This document shows positions 1 through 6,636 of a DNA stretch of 7,667 bases, piece after piece. The notes beneath the pieces were generated by a model that saw only the letters and a list, made by a program, of their open reading frames with translations, did not search any database and was not told where the DNA came from. Location of the stretch: contig UROZ01000089.1 of NCBI GenBank assembly GCA_900549655.1, forward strand, positions 1 through 7,667, in the 5' to 3' direction. The stretch comes from an uncultured Collinsella sp. Its GTDB lineage: Bacteria > Actinomycetota > Coriobacteriia > Coriobacteriales > Coriobacteriaceae. Within the stretch, counting starts at the first letter, position 1. Each line of letters opens with the position of its first letter. The position numbers and the translations under genes were made by a program.

Positions 1-21
1 GTGGGTTATACCCTAAGAGCA

Positions 22-44
22 AACCACCCTTTTTAAGGGTGGTT
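22..44. terminator. Perfect 10-bp stem-loop, possible terminator of an upstream gene
   Basis: AACCACCCTT (22-31) pairs perfectly with AAGGGTGGTT (35-44) around a TTT loop. A stop codon TAA at 14-16 lies just upstream in one frame, so this could end a gene lying to the left of the window. No proper T-run follows on either strand, so factor-independent termination is only a possibility. A smaller GGGT/ACCC stem sits at 3-13. Confidence 0.4.
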
Positions 45-49
45 CTGAT

Positions 50-112
50 TTGCGGTGGAATACGGACTGCTTTTGCCTTTCAAACGGCTTTTCAGTCCCT
101 ATTTCACCGCAA
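50..112. repeat. Long imperfect inverted repeat (hairpin element)
   Basis: Positions 50-69 pair with 93-112. Of the 20 pairs, 18 are Watson-Crick, one is G-T (58/104) and one is a mismatch (63/99). The outer arm reads TGCGGTG and returns as CACCGCA; the inner arm reads GGACTG and returns as CAGTCC. Inside lies a further GCC/GGC pairing (75-77 with 86-88). The 12-nt block CTATTTCACCGC of the right arm (99-110) recurs exactly at 239-250, where TGCGGT at 227-232 again precedes it, giving a shorter GCGGT/ACCGC hairpin. Near symmetry plus a second partial copy suggests a dispersed palindromic element (REP- or MITE-like) or a structured RNA. No coding role is visible. Confidence 0.6.
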
Positions 113-185
113 CTCACAATTGGTGCATTGGGGTCAGAGCAAGGAGTGCCCCAGGTGCCGGCAGGAAAGGAACGTCCCTAAGTGC

Positions 186-207
186 CGCATTCTGGGTAAT
201 GCGTTTT
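186..207 (+). terminator. Weak terminator-like stem-loop in the operon leader
   Basis: CGCATT (186-191) pairs with AATGCG (198-203) around a six-base loop and is followed directly by TTTT (204-207). The stem has only six pairs and the T-run is short, so this is a weak intrinsic terminator or attenuator at best. It lies about 170 nt before the first operon gene and on the same strand. Confidence 0.25.
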
Positions 208-333
208 ATCAAATATGGCATTTATCTGCGGTAATGTTCTATTTCACCGCCGAGGGTGACATTTCATACCGCCTGCCGAACTGCGTGGAGGCCTAACAAC
301 TTTATAGGTCAGTGTTGTGCGTGTAGCAACTTC

Positions 334-353
334 GCCCGGCCTCGCCTCCGGGC
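334..353 (+). promoter_or_regulatory. GC-rich hairpin just upstream of the first ribosome binding site
   Basis: GCCCGG (334-339) and CCGGGC (348-353) form a six-pair, all-GC stem with an eight-base loop. It ends nine bases before the GAGAGGGG ribosome binding site (362-369) of the oxidoreductase gene. Its position would allow an effect on translation start or 5' end stability. No known riboswitch class could be matched by eye. Confidence 0.3.
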
Positions 354-374
354 TGCCGCATGAGAGGGGATCTT

Positions 375-2207
375 ATGGCACGACTGCACGTAATGGAACG
401 CAGCCACGCTCAGGCTGTCATGGACGACCTGCACGATGCGCTTGGACGCCGTCTGGCGGTGAGCTCGCTCGCCCCGTGCCCCGTCGAGTTTACGGCGGCG
501 CTCGTCAACCTGTGCTCCACCCAGAGCTGCGGCAAATGCACGCCCTGCCGCGTGGGCCTGAGCGCGCTGAGCGACCTGCTCGCCGATGTGCTCGAAGGGC
601 GCGCCGATGAGTCCACGCTCAACCTGATTGAGCGCACGGCCCGCACCATCTACCTTTCGAGCGATTGCGCCATCGGCTACGAGGCCGGCGCCATGGCGCT
701 TACGGCTATCCGCGGTTTTCGCGACGATTTTGAGCATCACATCCGCGAGCACTCCTGCGGCTTTGACCGCGAGGCCCGCGTTCCGTGCGTCTCGGGCTGC
801 CCGGCGCACGTCGACATTCCCGGTTACATTTCGCTGGTCGAGGCCGGCCGCTATGCCGATGCCGTCAAGGTCATCCGCAAGAACAACCCGCTACCGCTCG
901 TCTGCGGCTTGGTGTGCGAGCATCCCTGCGAGATGCACTGCCGCCGTGGCATGGTCGACGACCCCATGAATATCCTCGCCCTCAAGCGTTTTGCCGTTGA
1001 GCACAGCGACCTCAACGATTACAAGCCCAGCGTGGCTGACAACACCGGCAAGCGCATCGCCGTGATTGGCGGCGGCCCGGCCGGCCTTTCCTGCGCCTAC
1101 TACCTGGCCGTGATGGGCCATAAGGTGACCATCTTTGAGCAGCGCCACCACCTGGGCGGCATGCTACGCTACGGCATCCCCAGCTATCGTCTGCCGCGCG
1201 AGCGCTTGCAGGCCGAGATCGACTGGATCTTGAGCGCCGGTATCGACGTTGAGCTCGACCACTCCGTCAACGGCGAGGAGCTTGCCCGCCTGCGCGACGA
1301 GTTCGATGCCGTCTACCTGGCCATCGGTGCCCACAGCGATAAGAAGCTCGGCCTTCCGGGCGAAGAGGCGCCCGGCGTGGAATCGGCCGTCAAGATGCTG
1401 CGCGCCATCGGCGACGACGCGCTGCCCGACCTGAGCGGCCAGCGCGTGTGCGTCATCGGCGGCGGCAACGTGGCCATGGACGTGGCGCGCTCTGCCGTGC
1501 GCTGCGGTGCCGAAAAGGTGAGCATCGTCTACCGCCGTCGCATCTGCGACATGACGGCCCAGGATGCCGAGATTGCCGGCGCCCAGGCCGAGGGCTGCGA
1601 GGTTCTGGAGCTCACGGCCCCGCTCGCTATCGAGACGGGCGAGGAGGGTCGCGTGAGTGGCCTGCGCGTGCAGCCGCAGATTATCGGCGAGCCCCGTCGT
1701 GGGCGTCCGGCTCCGCGTGCCGCCGCCACGCCCGAGCGCGTCATTCCCTGCGAGCGCGTGTTTGTGGCCATCGGCCAGGACATCGACTCCAAGCCGTTTG
1801 AGGACATGGGCATCGCCTGCAAGTGGGGCTGCGTGGTCACCGATTCGGATGGCGCCGTGCCCAACTTCGATGGCCTCTTTAGCGGCGGCGACTGCCAGAC
1901 CGGTCCCGCCACCGTCATCCGTGCCATCAACGCCGGCCGCGTGGCTTCGGCAAACATCGACCGCTACCTGGGCTTTGACCACAAGATCAAGCTCGACGTG
2001 GAGCTGCCGACCGTGCAGTTTAAGGGCAAGCACGAGTGCGGCCGCTGCGAGCTGGGCGAGCGCGAGGCCGGCGAGCGCATCCACGATTGGAATCTGGTCG
2101 AGCAGGGCCTTACCGAGGAGGAGGCACGCCAGGAGGCAAGCCGCTGCCTGCGTTGCGACCACTTTGGCTTTGGCGCGTTCCGCGGAGGGAGGAACCTGGA
2201 ATGGTAG
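375..2207 (+). CDS. NAD(P)-binding FAD/Fe-S oxidoreductase: NuoF-type cluster domain fused to GltD-like module
   Basis: 610-residue cytoplasmic electron-transfer protein, the likely partner of the hydrogenase that follows. Residues 51-101 match the NuoF C-terminal [4Fe-4S] domain: SCGKCTPCRVG gives Cys52, 55 and 58, with Cys98 in SSDCAIG as probable fourth ligand. Residues about 128-192 form a GltD/DPD-type double-cluster domain (Cys138, 142, 177, 181, 185, 189). The FAD site GGGPAG is at 232-237, with Glu255 and the GltD hallmark YGIPSYRLPR from 266. The second nucleotide site, for NAD(P), is GGGNVAMDVAR from 362, followed by YRRR at 386-389. The FAD-binding GDC is at 505-507. Two C-terminal CxxC pairs (Cys555/558, Cys591/594) may hold another cluster. 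NuoF's own FMN/NADH-binding part is absent, so NAD(P) chemistry must run through the GltD module. Start 375 is chosen for GAGAGGGG at 362-369; an in-frame ATG at 360 lacks a binding site. NADH versus NADPH preference is not resolved. Confidence 0.9.
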   Translation: MARLHVMERSHAQAVMDDLHDALGRRLAVSSLAPCPVEFTAALVNLCSTQSCGKCTPCRVGLSALSDLLADVLEGRADESTLNLIERTARTIYLSSDCAIGYEAGAMALTAIRGFRDDFEHHIREHSCGFDREARVPCVSGCPAHVDIPGYISLVEAGRYADAVKVIRKNNPLPLVCGLVCEHPCEMHCRRGMVDDPMNILALKRFAVEHSDLNDYKPSVADNTGKRIAVIGGGPAGLSCAYYLAVMGHKVTIFEQRHHLGGMLRYGIPSYRLPRERLQAEIDWILSAGIDVELDHSVNGEELARLRDEFDAVYLAIGAHSDKKLGLPGEEAPGVESAVKMLRAIGDDALPDLSGQRVCVIGGGNVAMDVARSAVRCGAEKVSIVYRRRICDMTAQDAEIAGAQAEGCEVLELTAPLAIETGEEGRVSGLRVQPQIIGEPRRGRPAPRAAATPERVIPCERVFVAIGQDIDSKPFEDMGIACKWGCVVTDSDGAVPNFDGLFSGGDCQTGPATVIRAINAGRVASANIDRYLGFDHKIKLDVELPTVQFKGKHECGRCELGEREAGERIHDWNLVEQGLTEEEARQEASRCLRCDHFGFGAFRGGRNLEW

Positions 2208-4012
2208 AGCCCAACAACCCCACTGTCAGCGACAACACCGAAAGCGGAGCACTCAATATGGTCAAGCTCACTATCGATAATTGCGAGGTCATGGTACCCG
2301 AGCACACCACGATCCTGGACGCGGCCAAGTCCGCCGGCATCCAGATTCCCACCCTGTGCTACCTGCGCGATCTAAACGAGATCGGCGGTTGCCGCGTGTG
2401 CGTGGTCGAGGTTGAGGGCTGCGACCAGCTGGTTGCCGCCTGCAACAACTACGTGCTCGACGGCATGGTGGTCCACACTAACAGCCCCAAGGCCCGCGAG
2501 GCGCGTCGCACCAACGTGCAGCTGCTGCTGTCCCAGCACGACTCGCGCTGTACGAGCTGCGTGCGCAGTGGTAACTGCAACCTGCAGACCATCGCCAACG
2601 ACCTGGGCATTTTCTATCTGCCGTATCAAAGGCATTTGGCGGGCGAGGGTTGGGATTTCGATTTCCCCATCATCCGCGAAAACGACAAGTGCATTAAATG
2701 CATGCGCTGCATCAAGGTGTGCGAGAGCGTGCAGGGCTTAGGGATTTGGGACCTGACCAACCGCGCCACGCATACCGCCGTGGGCACCCGCGGGCGTGCG
2801 CCGATCAACAAGACCGATTGCGTCGCGTGTGGTCAGTGCATCACGCATTGTCCGACGGGCGCCCTGCGCGAGCGTGACGATACCGAGACCGTGTTCGATG
2901 CTCTCGCCGATCCCGACAAGATCGTGCTGGTGCAGATTGCGCCGGCCGTGCGTAGCGCCTGGGGAGAGGAACTCGGCATATCTCGCGAGGAGGCCACCGT
3001 TGAGCGCTTGGCCTGTGCGCTGCGCCGCGTTGGCTTTGAGTACGTGTTCGACACCGATTTCTCGGCCGACCTCACCATTATGGAGGAGGGCTCCGAGCTG
3101 CTCGAGCGCCTGGGTAAGGCCGCCAAGGGCGAGGGCGACAGCCGTGGCTGGCCCATGTTCACGAGCTGCTGCCCGGGCTGGGTGCGCTTTGTGAAGGCGC
3201 GTTACCCCGAGTTTGTCGACAGCCTGTCTACGTCAAAGTCGCCGCAGCAGATGTTTGGCGCCATCGCCAAGACCTACTACGCCAAGGTGCTGGGCGTGGA
3301 GCCCGAGCGTCTGTTTGTGGTGTCCGTGATGCCGTGCACGGCCAAGAAGGCCGAGTGCGCGCTGCCGAGCATGGTGGGCGAGGACGGCACGCCCGATGTG
3401 GACGTTGCGCTGACGGTGCGCGAGATGGTACGTATGATCCGCGCGAACCACGTGAGCGTGGACACGCTTACCGAGGAGCCGCTCGACACGCCGCTGGGCT
3501 TTGGCACGGGCGCGGGCGTGATCTTTGGCGCCACGGGCGGCGTGATGGAGGCCGCCGTGCGCTCGGCCTATTACCTGGTGACGGGCAAGAACCCCGATGC
3601 CGATTTCTTTACCGATGTGCGCGGGCTGGACGGCTGGAAGGAAGCCGTGGCCGATATCGATGGCACCGGGGTGCGCGTCGCCGTGGCGCACGGGCTGGGC
3701 AACGCCGCCCGTCTGCTCGACGCGATTCGTGACGGCCGTGCGAGCTATGACTTCGTTGAGGTCATGGCGTGCCCGGGCGGCTGCGTCGGTGGCGGCGGTC
3801 AGCCCATCCACGACGGCTGCGAGCTGGCGGCCGAGCGCGGCCAGGTGCTGTGGGGCCTGGATGCGAAGGCGGACATTCGCTTCTCGCACGAGAATCCCGA
3901 TGTCCAGGCGTGCTACCGCGAGTTCTTGGGCGAGCCGCTCTCGCCGCTGGCCGAGGAGCTGCTGCATACCGACCATCACGCATGGACGATGCCCAACGAG
4001 GGGACGTGCTAG
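2201..4012 (+). CDS. [FeFe] hydrogenase catalytic subunit, group A (probably A2, GltD-linked)
   Basis: 603-residue H2-evolving or H2-oxidising enzyme with all expected modules. The [2Fe-2S] domain has Cys53, 64, 67 and 81. A NuoG-like His-ligated [4Fe-4S] site has His113, Cys117, 120 and 126. Two ferredoxin clusters use Cys164/167/170/174 and Cys207/210/213/217. The three H-cluster motifs are intact: TSCCPGW (321-327; Cys323 is the proton-relay Cys, Cys324 a ligand), MPCTAKKAE (377-385; Cys379) and EVMACPGGC (520-528; Cys524 and 528). A C-terminal small-subunit region follows. The gene overlaps the upstream stop by 7 nt and has a strong site GGAGGGAGG at 2184-2192, suggesting coupled translation. 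A second in-frame ATG at 2258 (584 residues) has GGAG at 2246-2249 and starts where family members usually start, so the first 19 residues are uncertain. Group A2 is inferred from the GltD-like neighbour and lack of NuoE/NuoF or formate dehydrogenase genes in the window. Maturation would need HydEFG from elsewhere. Confidence 0.95.
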   Translation: MVEPNNPTVSDNTESGALNMVKLTIDNCEVMVPEHTTILDAAKSAGIQIPTLCYLRDLNEIGGCRVCVVEVEGCDQLVAACNNYVLDGMVVHTNSPKAREARRTNVQLLLSQHDSRCTSCVRSGNCNLQTIANDLGIFYLPYQRHLAGEGWDFDFPIIRENDKCIKCMRCIKVCESVQGLGIWDLTNRATHTAVGTRGRAPINKTDCVACGQCITHCPTGALRERDDTETVFDALADPDKIVLVQIAPAVRSAWGEELGISREEATVERLACALRRVGFEYVFDTDFSADLTIMEEGSELLERLGKAAKGEGDSRGWPMFTSCCPGWVRFVKARYPEFVDSLSTSKSPQQMFGAIAKTYYAKVLGVEPERLFVVSVMPCTAKKAECALPSMVGEDGTPDVDVALTVREMVRMIRANHVSVDTLTEEPLDTPLGFGTGAGVIFGATGGVMEAAVRSAYYLVTGKNPDADFFTDVRGLDGWKEAVADIDGTGVRVAVAHGLGNAARLLDAIRDGRASYDFVEVMACPGGCVGGGGQPIHDGCELAAERGQVLWGLDAKADIRFSHENPDVQACYREFLGEPLSPLAEELLHTDHHAWTMPNEGTC

Positions 4013-4014
4013 CG

Positions 4015-5073
4015 ATGCGCGCGTTTGATTTTGAAATGTCGCGCCGGGGGTTTGCCTCGGCGCTCGCCGCGGGCGCCCTGTCGCTTGCGCTCGCGGGCTG
4101 TGGCGGCGGGGCTGCCGGTACCGGGTCCGCCGCGGGCTCGGCTGCCGGGTCTGCTGCTGACGGTGCCGCTGCCGAGCCGGTTGAGGTGCACGTCGCCTCG
4201 CTCAAGGGTCCGACCTCGATTGGTCTGGTGCAGTTTATGGACCGGGCGGCCGATGGCGAGACGGACAATGAGTTCGACTTTGCGATCAACACTGCCGCCG
4301 ACGAGATCGTGCCCAAGGTCATTCAGGGCGATATCGACATTGCCCTGGTGCCCGCCAACGTGGCGAGCGTGCTCTACAACAAGACCGAGGGCGCGGTGCA
4401 GGTCATCGACATCAACACGCTGGGCGTGCTGAACGTGGTGACGGGCGACGCGAGTGTGACCTCGTTTGGCGATCTGGCGGGCCATACCGTCTACATGACG
4501 GGCAAGGGCACCACGCCGGAGTACGTCATGAACTACCTGTTGGAGCGCGCGGGCCTGACCGGCCAGGTGGCGCTCGAGTTTAAGAGCGAGCCCACCGAGG
4601 TGCTGTCGGCCTTGCTTGCCGACCCGTCCGCCGTGGGCGTGCTGCCGGAGCCGTTCAAGACCGCTGCCATCGCCAAGAGCGAAGGCAAGCTGTCGGCACC
4701 GGTGAGCCTGACCGATGTGTGGGACGAGCTGGCGGGTGACACGGGCTCGCGCCTGCTGACGGGCGTGACCGTGGTGCGCCGCGCGTTTGCCGAGGAACAT
4801 CCCGAGGCCGTGGCGGAGTTCTTGAGCTGCCATGCGGCGAGCGTTAAGGCTGTCAATGCGGCGCCGGCAGACTGGGCGCAGGCCGTGGTCGATGCCGGCA
4901 TCGTGGACAACGCCAAGATCGCCGAGAAGGCGATTCCCGGATGCATGCTTGTGTGCCAGACGGGCAAGGATATGAAGGCGGCACTTAGCGGGTATCTGCA
5001 GGTGCTGTCCGACGCGGACGCGAGCGCCGTGGGTGGTAAACTTCCGGCTGACGATTTCTACTACATGGAGTAG
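4015..5073 (+). CDS. Tat-exported lipoprotein, ABC transporter substrate-binding protein (SsuA/NMT1-like)
   Basis: 352 residues. The N-terminus carries a twin-arginine signal SRRGF (9-13), a hydrophobic stretch and a lipobox LAGC with Cys29 as lipidated residue, so the protein should be exported (perhaps folded) and anchored outside the membrane. Residues 30-55 are a low-complexity Gly/Ser/Ala linker with three GSAA units. From about 56 to the end it resembles type II periplasmic-binding proteins of the SsuA/TauA/NMT1 class: a strand VHVASLKGP, then GDIDIALVPAN, the hinge-like SFGDLAGHTVYM, and VGVLPEPF. Such proteins bind sulfonates, nitrate, pyrimidines and other small molecules; the ligand here is not predictable. 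The start lies 2 nt after the hydrogenase stop, with GAGGGGA at 3998-4004. A later ATG at 4036 would still keep the Tat motif but has no better site. The permease-ATPase gene follows after 3 nt. Confidence 0.88.
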   Translation: MRAFDFEMSRRGFASALAAGALSLALAGCGGGAAGTGSAAGSAAGSAADGAAAEPVEVHVASLKGPTSIGLVQFMDRAADGETDNEFDFAINTAADEIVPKVIQGDIDIALVPANVASVLYNKTEGAVQVIDINTLGVLNVVTGDASVTSFGDLAGHTVYMTGKGTTPEYVMNYLLERAGLTGQVALEFKSEPTEVLSALLADPSAVGVLPEPFKTAAIAKSEGKLSAPVSLTDVWDELAGDTGSRLLTGVTVVRRAFAEEHPEAVAEFLSCHAASVKAVNAAPADWAQAVVDAGIVDNAKIAEKAIPGCMLVCQTGKDMKAALSGYLQVLSDADASAVGGKLPADDFYYME

Positions 5074-5076
5074 CCC

Positions 5077-6456
5077 GTGCGTGCGTTTGCTCGACACATG
5101 ACAGAGCGTATGAAGGCGGTGGCGGCAGCAGGTGCCGTCGCCGCCTTTTGGCTTGCCGCGTGGATGCTGGTGGCGGCGCTGGTGGCGCAGCCGCTGATCT
5201 TGCCGGGGCCGGGTGCTGTTGCCTTGGCACTGCTGCGCCTGGTGTGCGATGGCGGTACCTGGGCGATTTTGGCGGGCTCGGGCGCGCGGATACTGGGCGG
5301 GCTGGCGCTTGCCGCGGTGTGTGGCGGCGTGCTTGCCGGGATTTCATCACGGTCGCGGGCGTTTGCGCACCTGGTTGCTCCGGCGCTGTCGTTTGTAAAG
5401 GCGACGCCGGTCGCCTGCGTGGTGGTCCTGTTGCTTATCTGGCTGGGGTCGGCACGTGTGAGCATCGCCGCCGTCTTTTTGATGGCGCTGCCGGGCGTGT
5501 ATTTTTCGCTGGCCGAGGGGCTGGCTCAGGTGAATAAACCGCTGGAGCAGATGTTCCGTCTGCATGGCGTGCGCGGCTGGCGGCTGTTTTGTGCCCACAC
5601 CTGGCGCGAGGTGCTGCCGTTTGTGCTTTCGTGCGCCCGCGCCGTGATCGGCATGAGCTGGAAGGCCGGCGTGGCGGCGGAGCTGATCGGCATGGCGGTG
5701 GGCACCGTGGGCGAGCGCATCTATCAGGCGAAGCTGCTCATCGAGACGGCTGACCTGCTGGCTTGGACCGTGTTGGTCGTGGCGGCATCGCGGGCATGCG
5801 AGCGTGTGCTGGTGTGGTTGCTGCGGGCTTCGGGGCCCGCGGCGTGGCGTGCTGCCGTGTGGGCACATGGGCGTGGTACTCGCGGGCGTTCGGGCGACCC
5901 TGCTGGCGCCGGCGCTGCGGCGGAGCTTGCGCTTGCCGTGGGCGATCGCGCGCCCTGGGCGCCGGCGCTGGATGGTCTGGTGCTCAACGTGCCTGCGGGT
6001 GGGCGCATCTGTGTGATGGGTGCTTCGGGCATGGGCAAGTCGACGCTGCTTTCGTTGGCAGCGGGGGAGTGCTCGCCGTGCTCGATGGTGTTTCAGGATG
6101 CACGCTTGGCCGAGTCCGCCTCGGCGCTGGATAACGTGCTGGTGTGTGCCGATGCGCGCGTGGATGCTTCGAACGCTACGACCTTGCTGCGCCGGTTGGT
6201 GCCGGGAATCGACGTGCATGTTCGCGTGGCTGAGCTTTCGGGCGGGCAGCGCCGTCGTGTCGAGATCGCTCGAGCCCTGCTGTGTGGCGGCTGTGCCGTC
6301 ATTCTGGATGAGCCCTTTACCGGCCTGGACGCCACCGCGCGCGATGCGACGGCCGAGGCCGTGCTAGACCTGCTCGACGGTCGCACGCTCTTGCTCGCCA
6401 CGCACGATGTCGTCGACGTTCAGGCCCTCGATATCTCGGACATCATCACGCTCTAA
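5077..6456 (+). CDS. ABC transporter permease-ATPase fusion protein (SsuC-SsuB-like)
   Basis: 459-residue inner-membrane protein combining two normally separate subunits. Residues about 10-245 are strongly hydrophobic with roughly six membrane segments and resemble the BPD permease domain of SsuC/TauC, including a loose EAA-type loop near HTWREVLPF and the segment AAELIGMAVGTVGERI. A Gly/Ala/Arg-rich linker covers about 250-285. The ATPase part has Walker A GASGMGKST (315-323), Q-loop Gln340 in VFQDARL, signature LSGGQRRR (from 387), Walker B VILDEP with Asp411 and Glu412, and switch His443. Every catalytic motif is present, but Lys321 to Gln340 is only 19 residues, against about 35-40 in SsuB-type ATPases, so a beta-rich segment is missing. 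It starts with GTG, with GGAG at 5067-5070; ATG codons at 5098 and 5110 have no such site. It should work with the preceding lipoprotein, as a homodimer holding two permease and two ATPase domains. Confidence 0.88.
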   Translation: MRAFARHMTERMKAVAAAGAVAAFWLAAWMLVAALVAQPLILPGPGAVALALLRLVCDGGTWAILAGSGARILGGLALAAVCGGVLAGISSRSRAFAHLVAPALSFVKATPVACVVVLLLIWLGSARVSIAAVFLMALPGVYFSLAEGLAQVNKPLEQMFRLHGVRGWRLFCAHTWREVLPFVLSCARAVIGMSWKAGVAAELIGMAVGTVGERIYQAKLLIETADLLAWTVLVVAASRACERVLVWLLRASGPAAWRAAVWAHGRGTRGRSGDPAGAGAAAELALAVGDRAPWAPALDGLVLNVPAGGRICVMGASGMGKSTLLSLAAGECSPCSMVFQDARLAESASALDNVLVCADARVDASNATTLLRRLVPGIDVHVRVAELSGGQRRRVEIARALLCGGCAVILDEPFTGLDATARDATAEAVLDLLDGRTLLLATHDVVDVQALDISDIITL

Positions 6457-6530
6457 AAACTTACTCAGCAACAAAATGATTCGTTTTCCTCCGTCCCCAT
6501 GGGGTCGGGTGTGGTATTCTATCTGCGGGG

Positions 6531-6560
6531 TAATACTTAGGAATACCTAGTAATACCAAC
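6531..6560 (+). promoter_or_regulatory. Three tandem 10-bp repeats, likely operator
   Basis: TAATACTTAG, GAATACCTAG and TAATACCAAC lie head to tail with exactly 10-bp spacing, sharing an AATACY core followed in two copies by TAG. An inverted core GGTATT is at 6513-6518, overlapping a possible -10 element. Ten-base phasing puts every core on one face of the helix, as expected for side-by-side binding of ribbon-helix-helix dimers. The gene that follows encodes such a protein, so autoregulation is the natural reading. This is inference from pattern and position. Confidence 0.6.
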
Positions 6561-6579
6561 GCCGCAGAAACAAACTCCG

Positions 6580-6636
6580 GATGCGGGCCAATCGGGTTGC
6601 CTTCACAGCCCGTCGCCCAGCCGCGTGGCCCGCATC
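6580..6636. repeat. Perfect 11-bp inverted repeat in the leader of the antitoxin-like gene
   Basis: GATGCGGGCCA (6580-6590) returns as TGGCCCGCATC (6626-6636) with a 35-nt spacer. Inside it CGGG (6593-6596) can pair with CCCG (6609-6612). It ends about 25 nt before the ribosome binding site of the next gene. In RNA it would make a strong leader hairpin; no T-run follows, so it is not an intrinsic terminator. It could also be a protein-binding site. Confidence 0.5.

Larger units (their letters stand above)
45..374. other. Gene-free intergenic region and leader of the hydrogenase operon
   Basis: This stretch is visibly richer in A and T than the genes that follow and is dominated by inverted and direct repeats. 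I see no convincing protein gene. The one open frame of about 85 codons is in unusual codon use, crosses both copies of a repeat and lacks a good ribosome binding site. No clear -35/-10 pair can be named; AT-rich segments at 204-225 and 300-308 are the likeliest promoter areas. The operon promoter must lie here or further upstream, because the first operon gene starts at 375. Confidence 0.5.

Noticed and set aside
39..296. An 85-codon open frame on the + strand in the first intergenic region
   Set aside because: It runs through both copies of the inverted-repeat element, has no ribosome binding site and encodes a Cys/His-scattered peptide with no recognisable domain.
300..308. CTTTATAGG as a -10 promoter element
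   Set aside because: No acceptable -35 sequence lies 16-18 bases upstream.
310..374. A riboswitch (molybdenum-cofactor type) before the oxidoreductase gene
   Set aside because: The GCCTCCGGGC string looked suggestive, but only a simple hairpin is visible and I could not match the multi-helix core; a covariance search would be needed.
1164..2162. A 332-codon open frame on the minus strand
   Set aside because: It is antisense to the GltD-like gene and arises from GC-rich third positions; the peptide is Ala/His/Gly-rich with no domain, while the + strand carries clear motifs.
3769..4014. Upstream extension of the substrate-binding protein frame inside the hydrogenase gene
   Set aside because: It would put about 80 Arg/Gly-rich residues before a classical Tat signal and overlap the H-cluster motif region; the site GAGGGGA supports ATG 4015.
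4009..5097. A 362-codon minus-strand open frame over the lipoprotein gene
   Set aside because: Same antisense artefact; its composition is His/Arg/Ala-rich and the opposite strand encodes a lipoprotein with Tat signal and lipobox.
5347..6219. A 290-codon minus-strand open frame over the permease-ATPase gene
   Set aside because: His/Arg/Gln-rich, without a domain, and antisense to a gene with intact Walker A, signature and Walker B motifs.
6531..6560. CRISPR array
   Set aside because: The repeat unit is 10 bp with no spacers; an operator-like array fits better.
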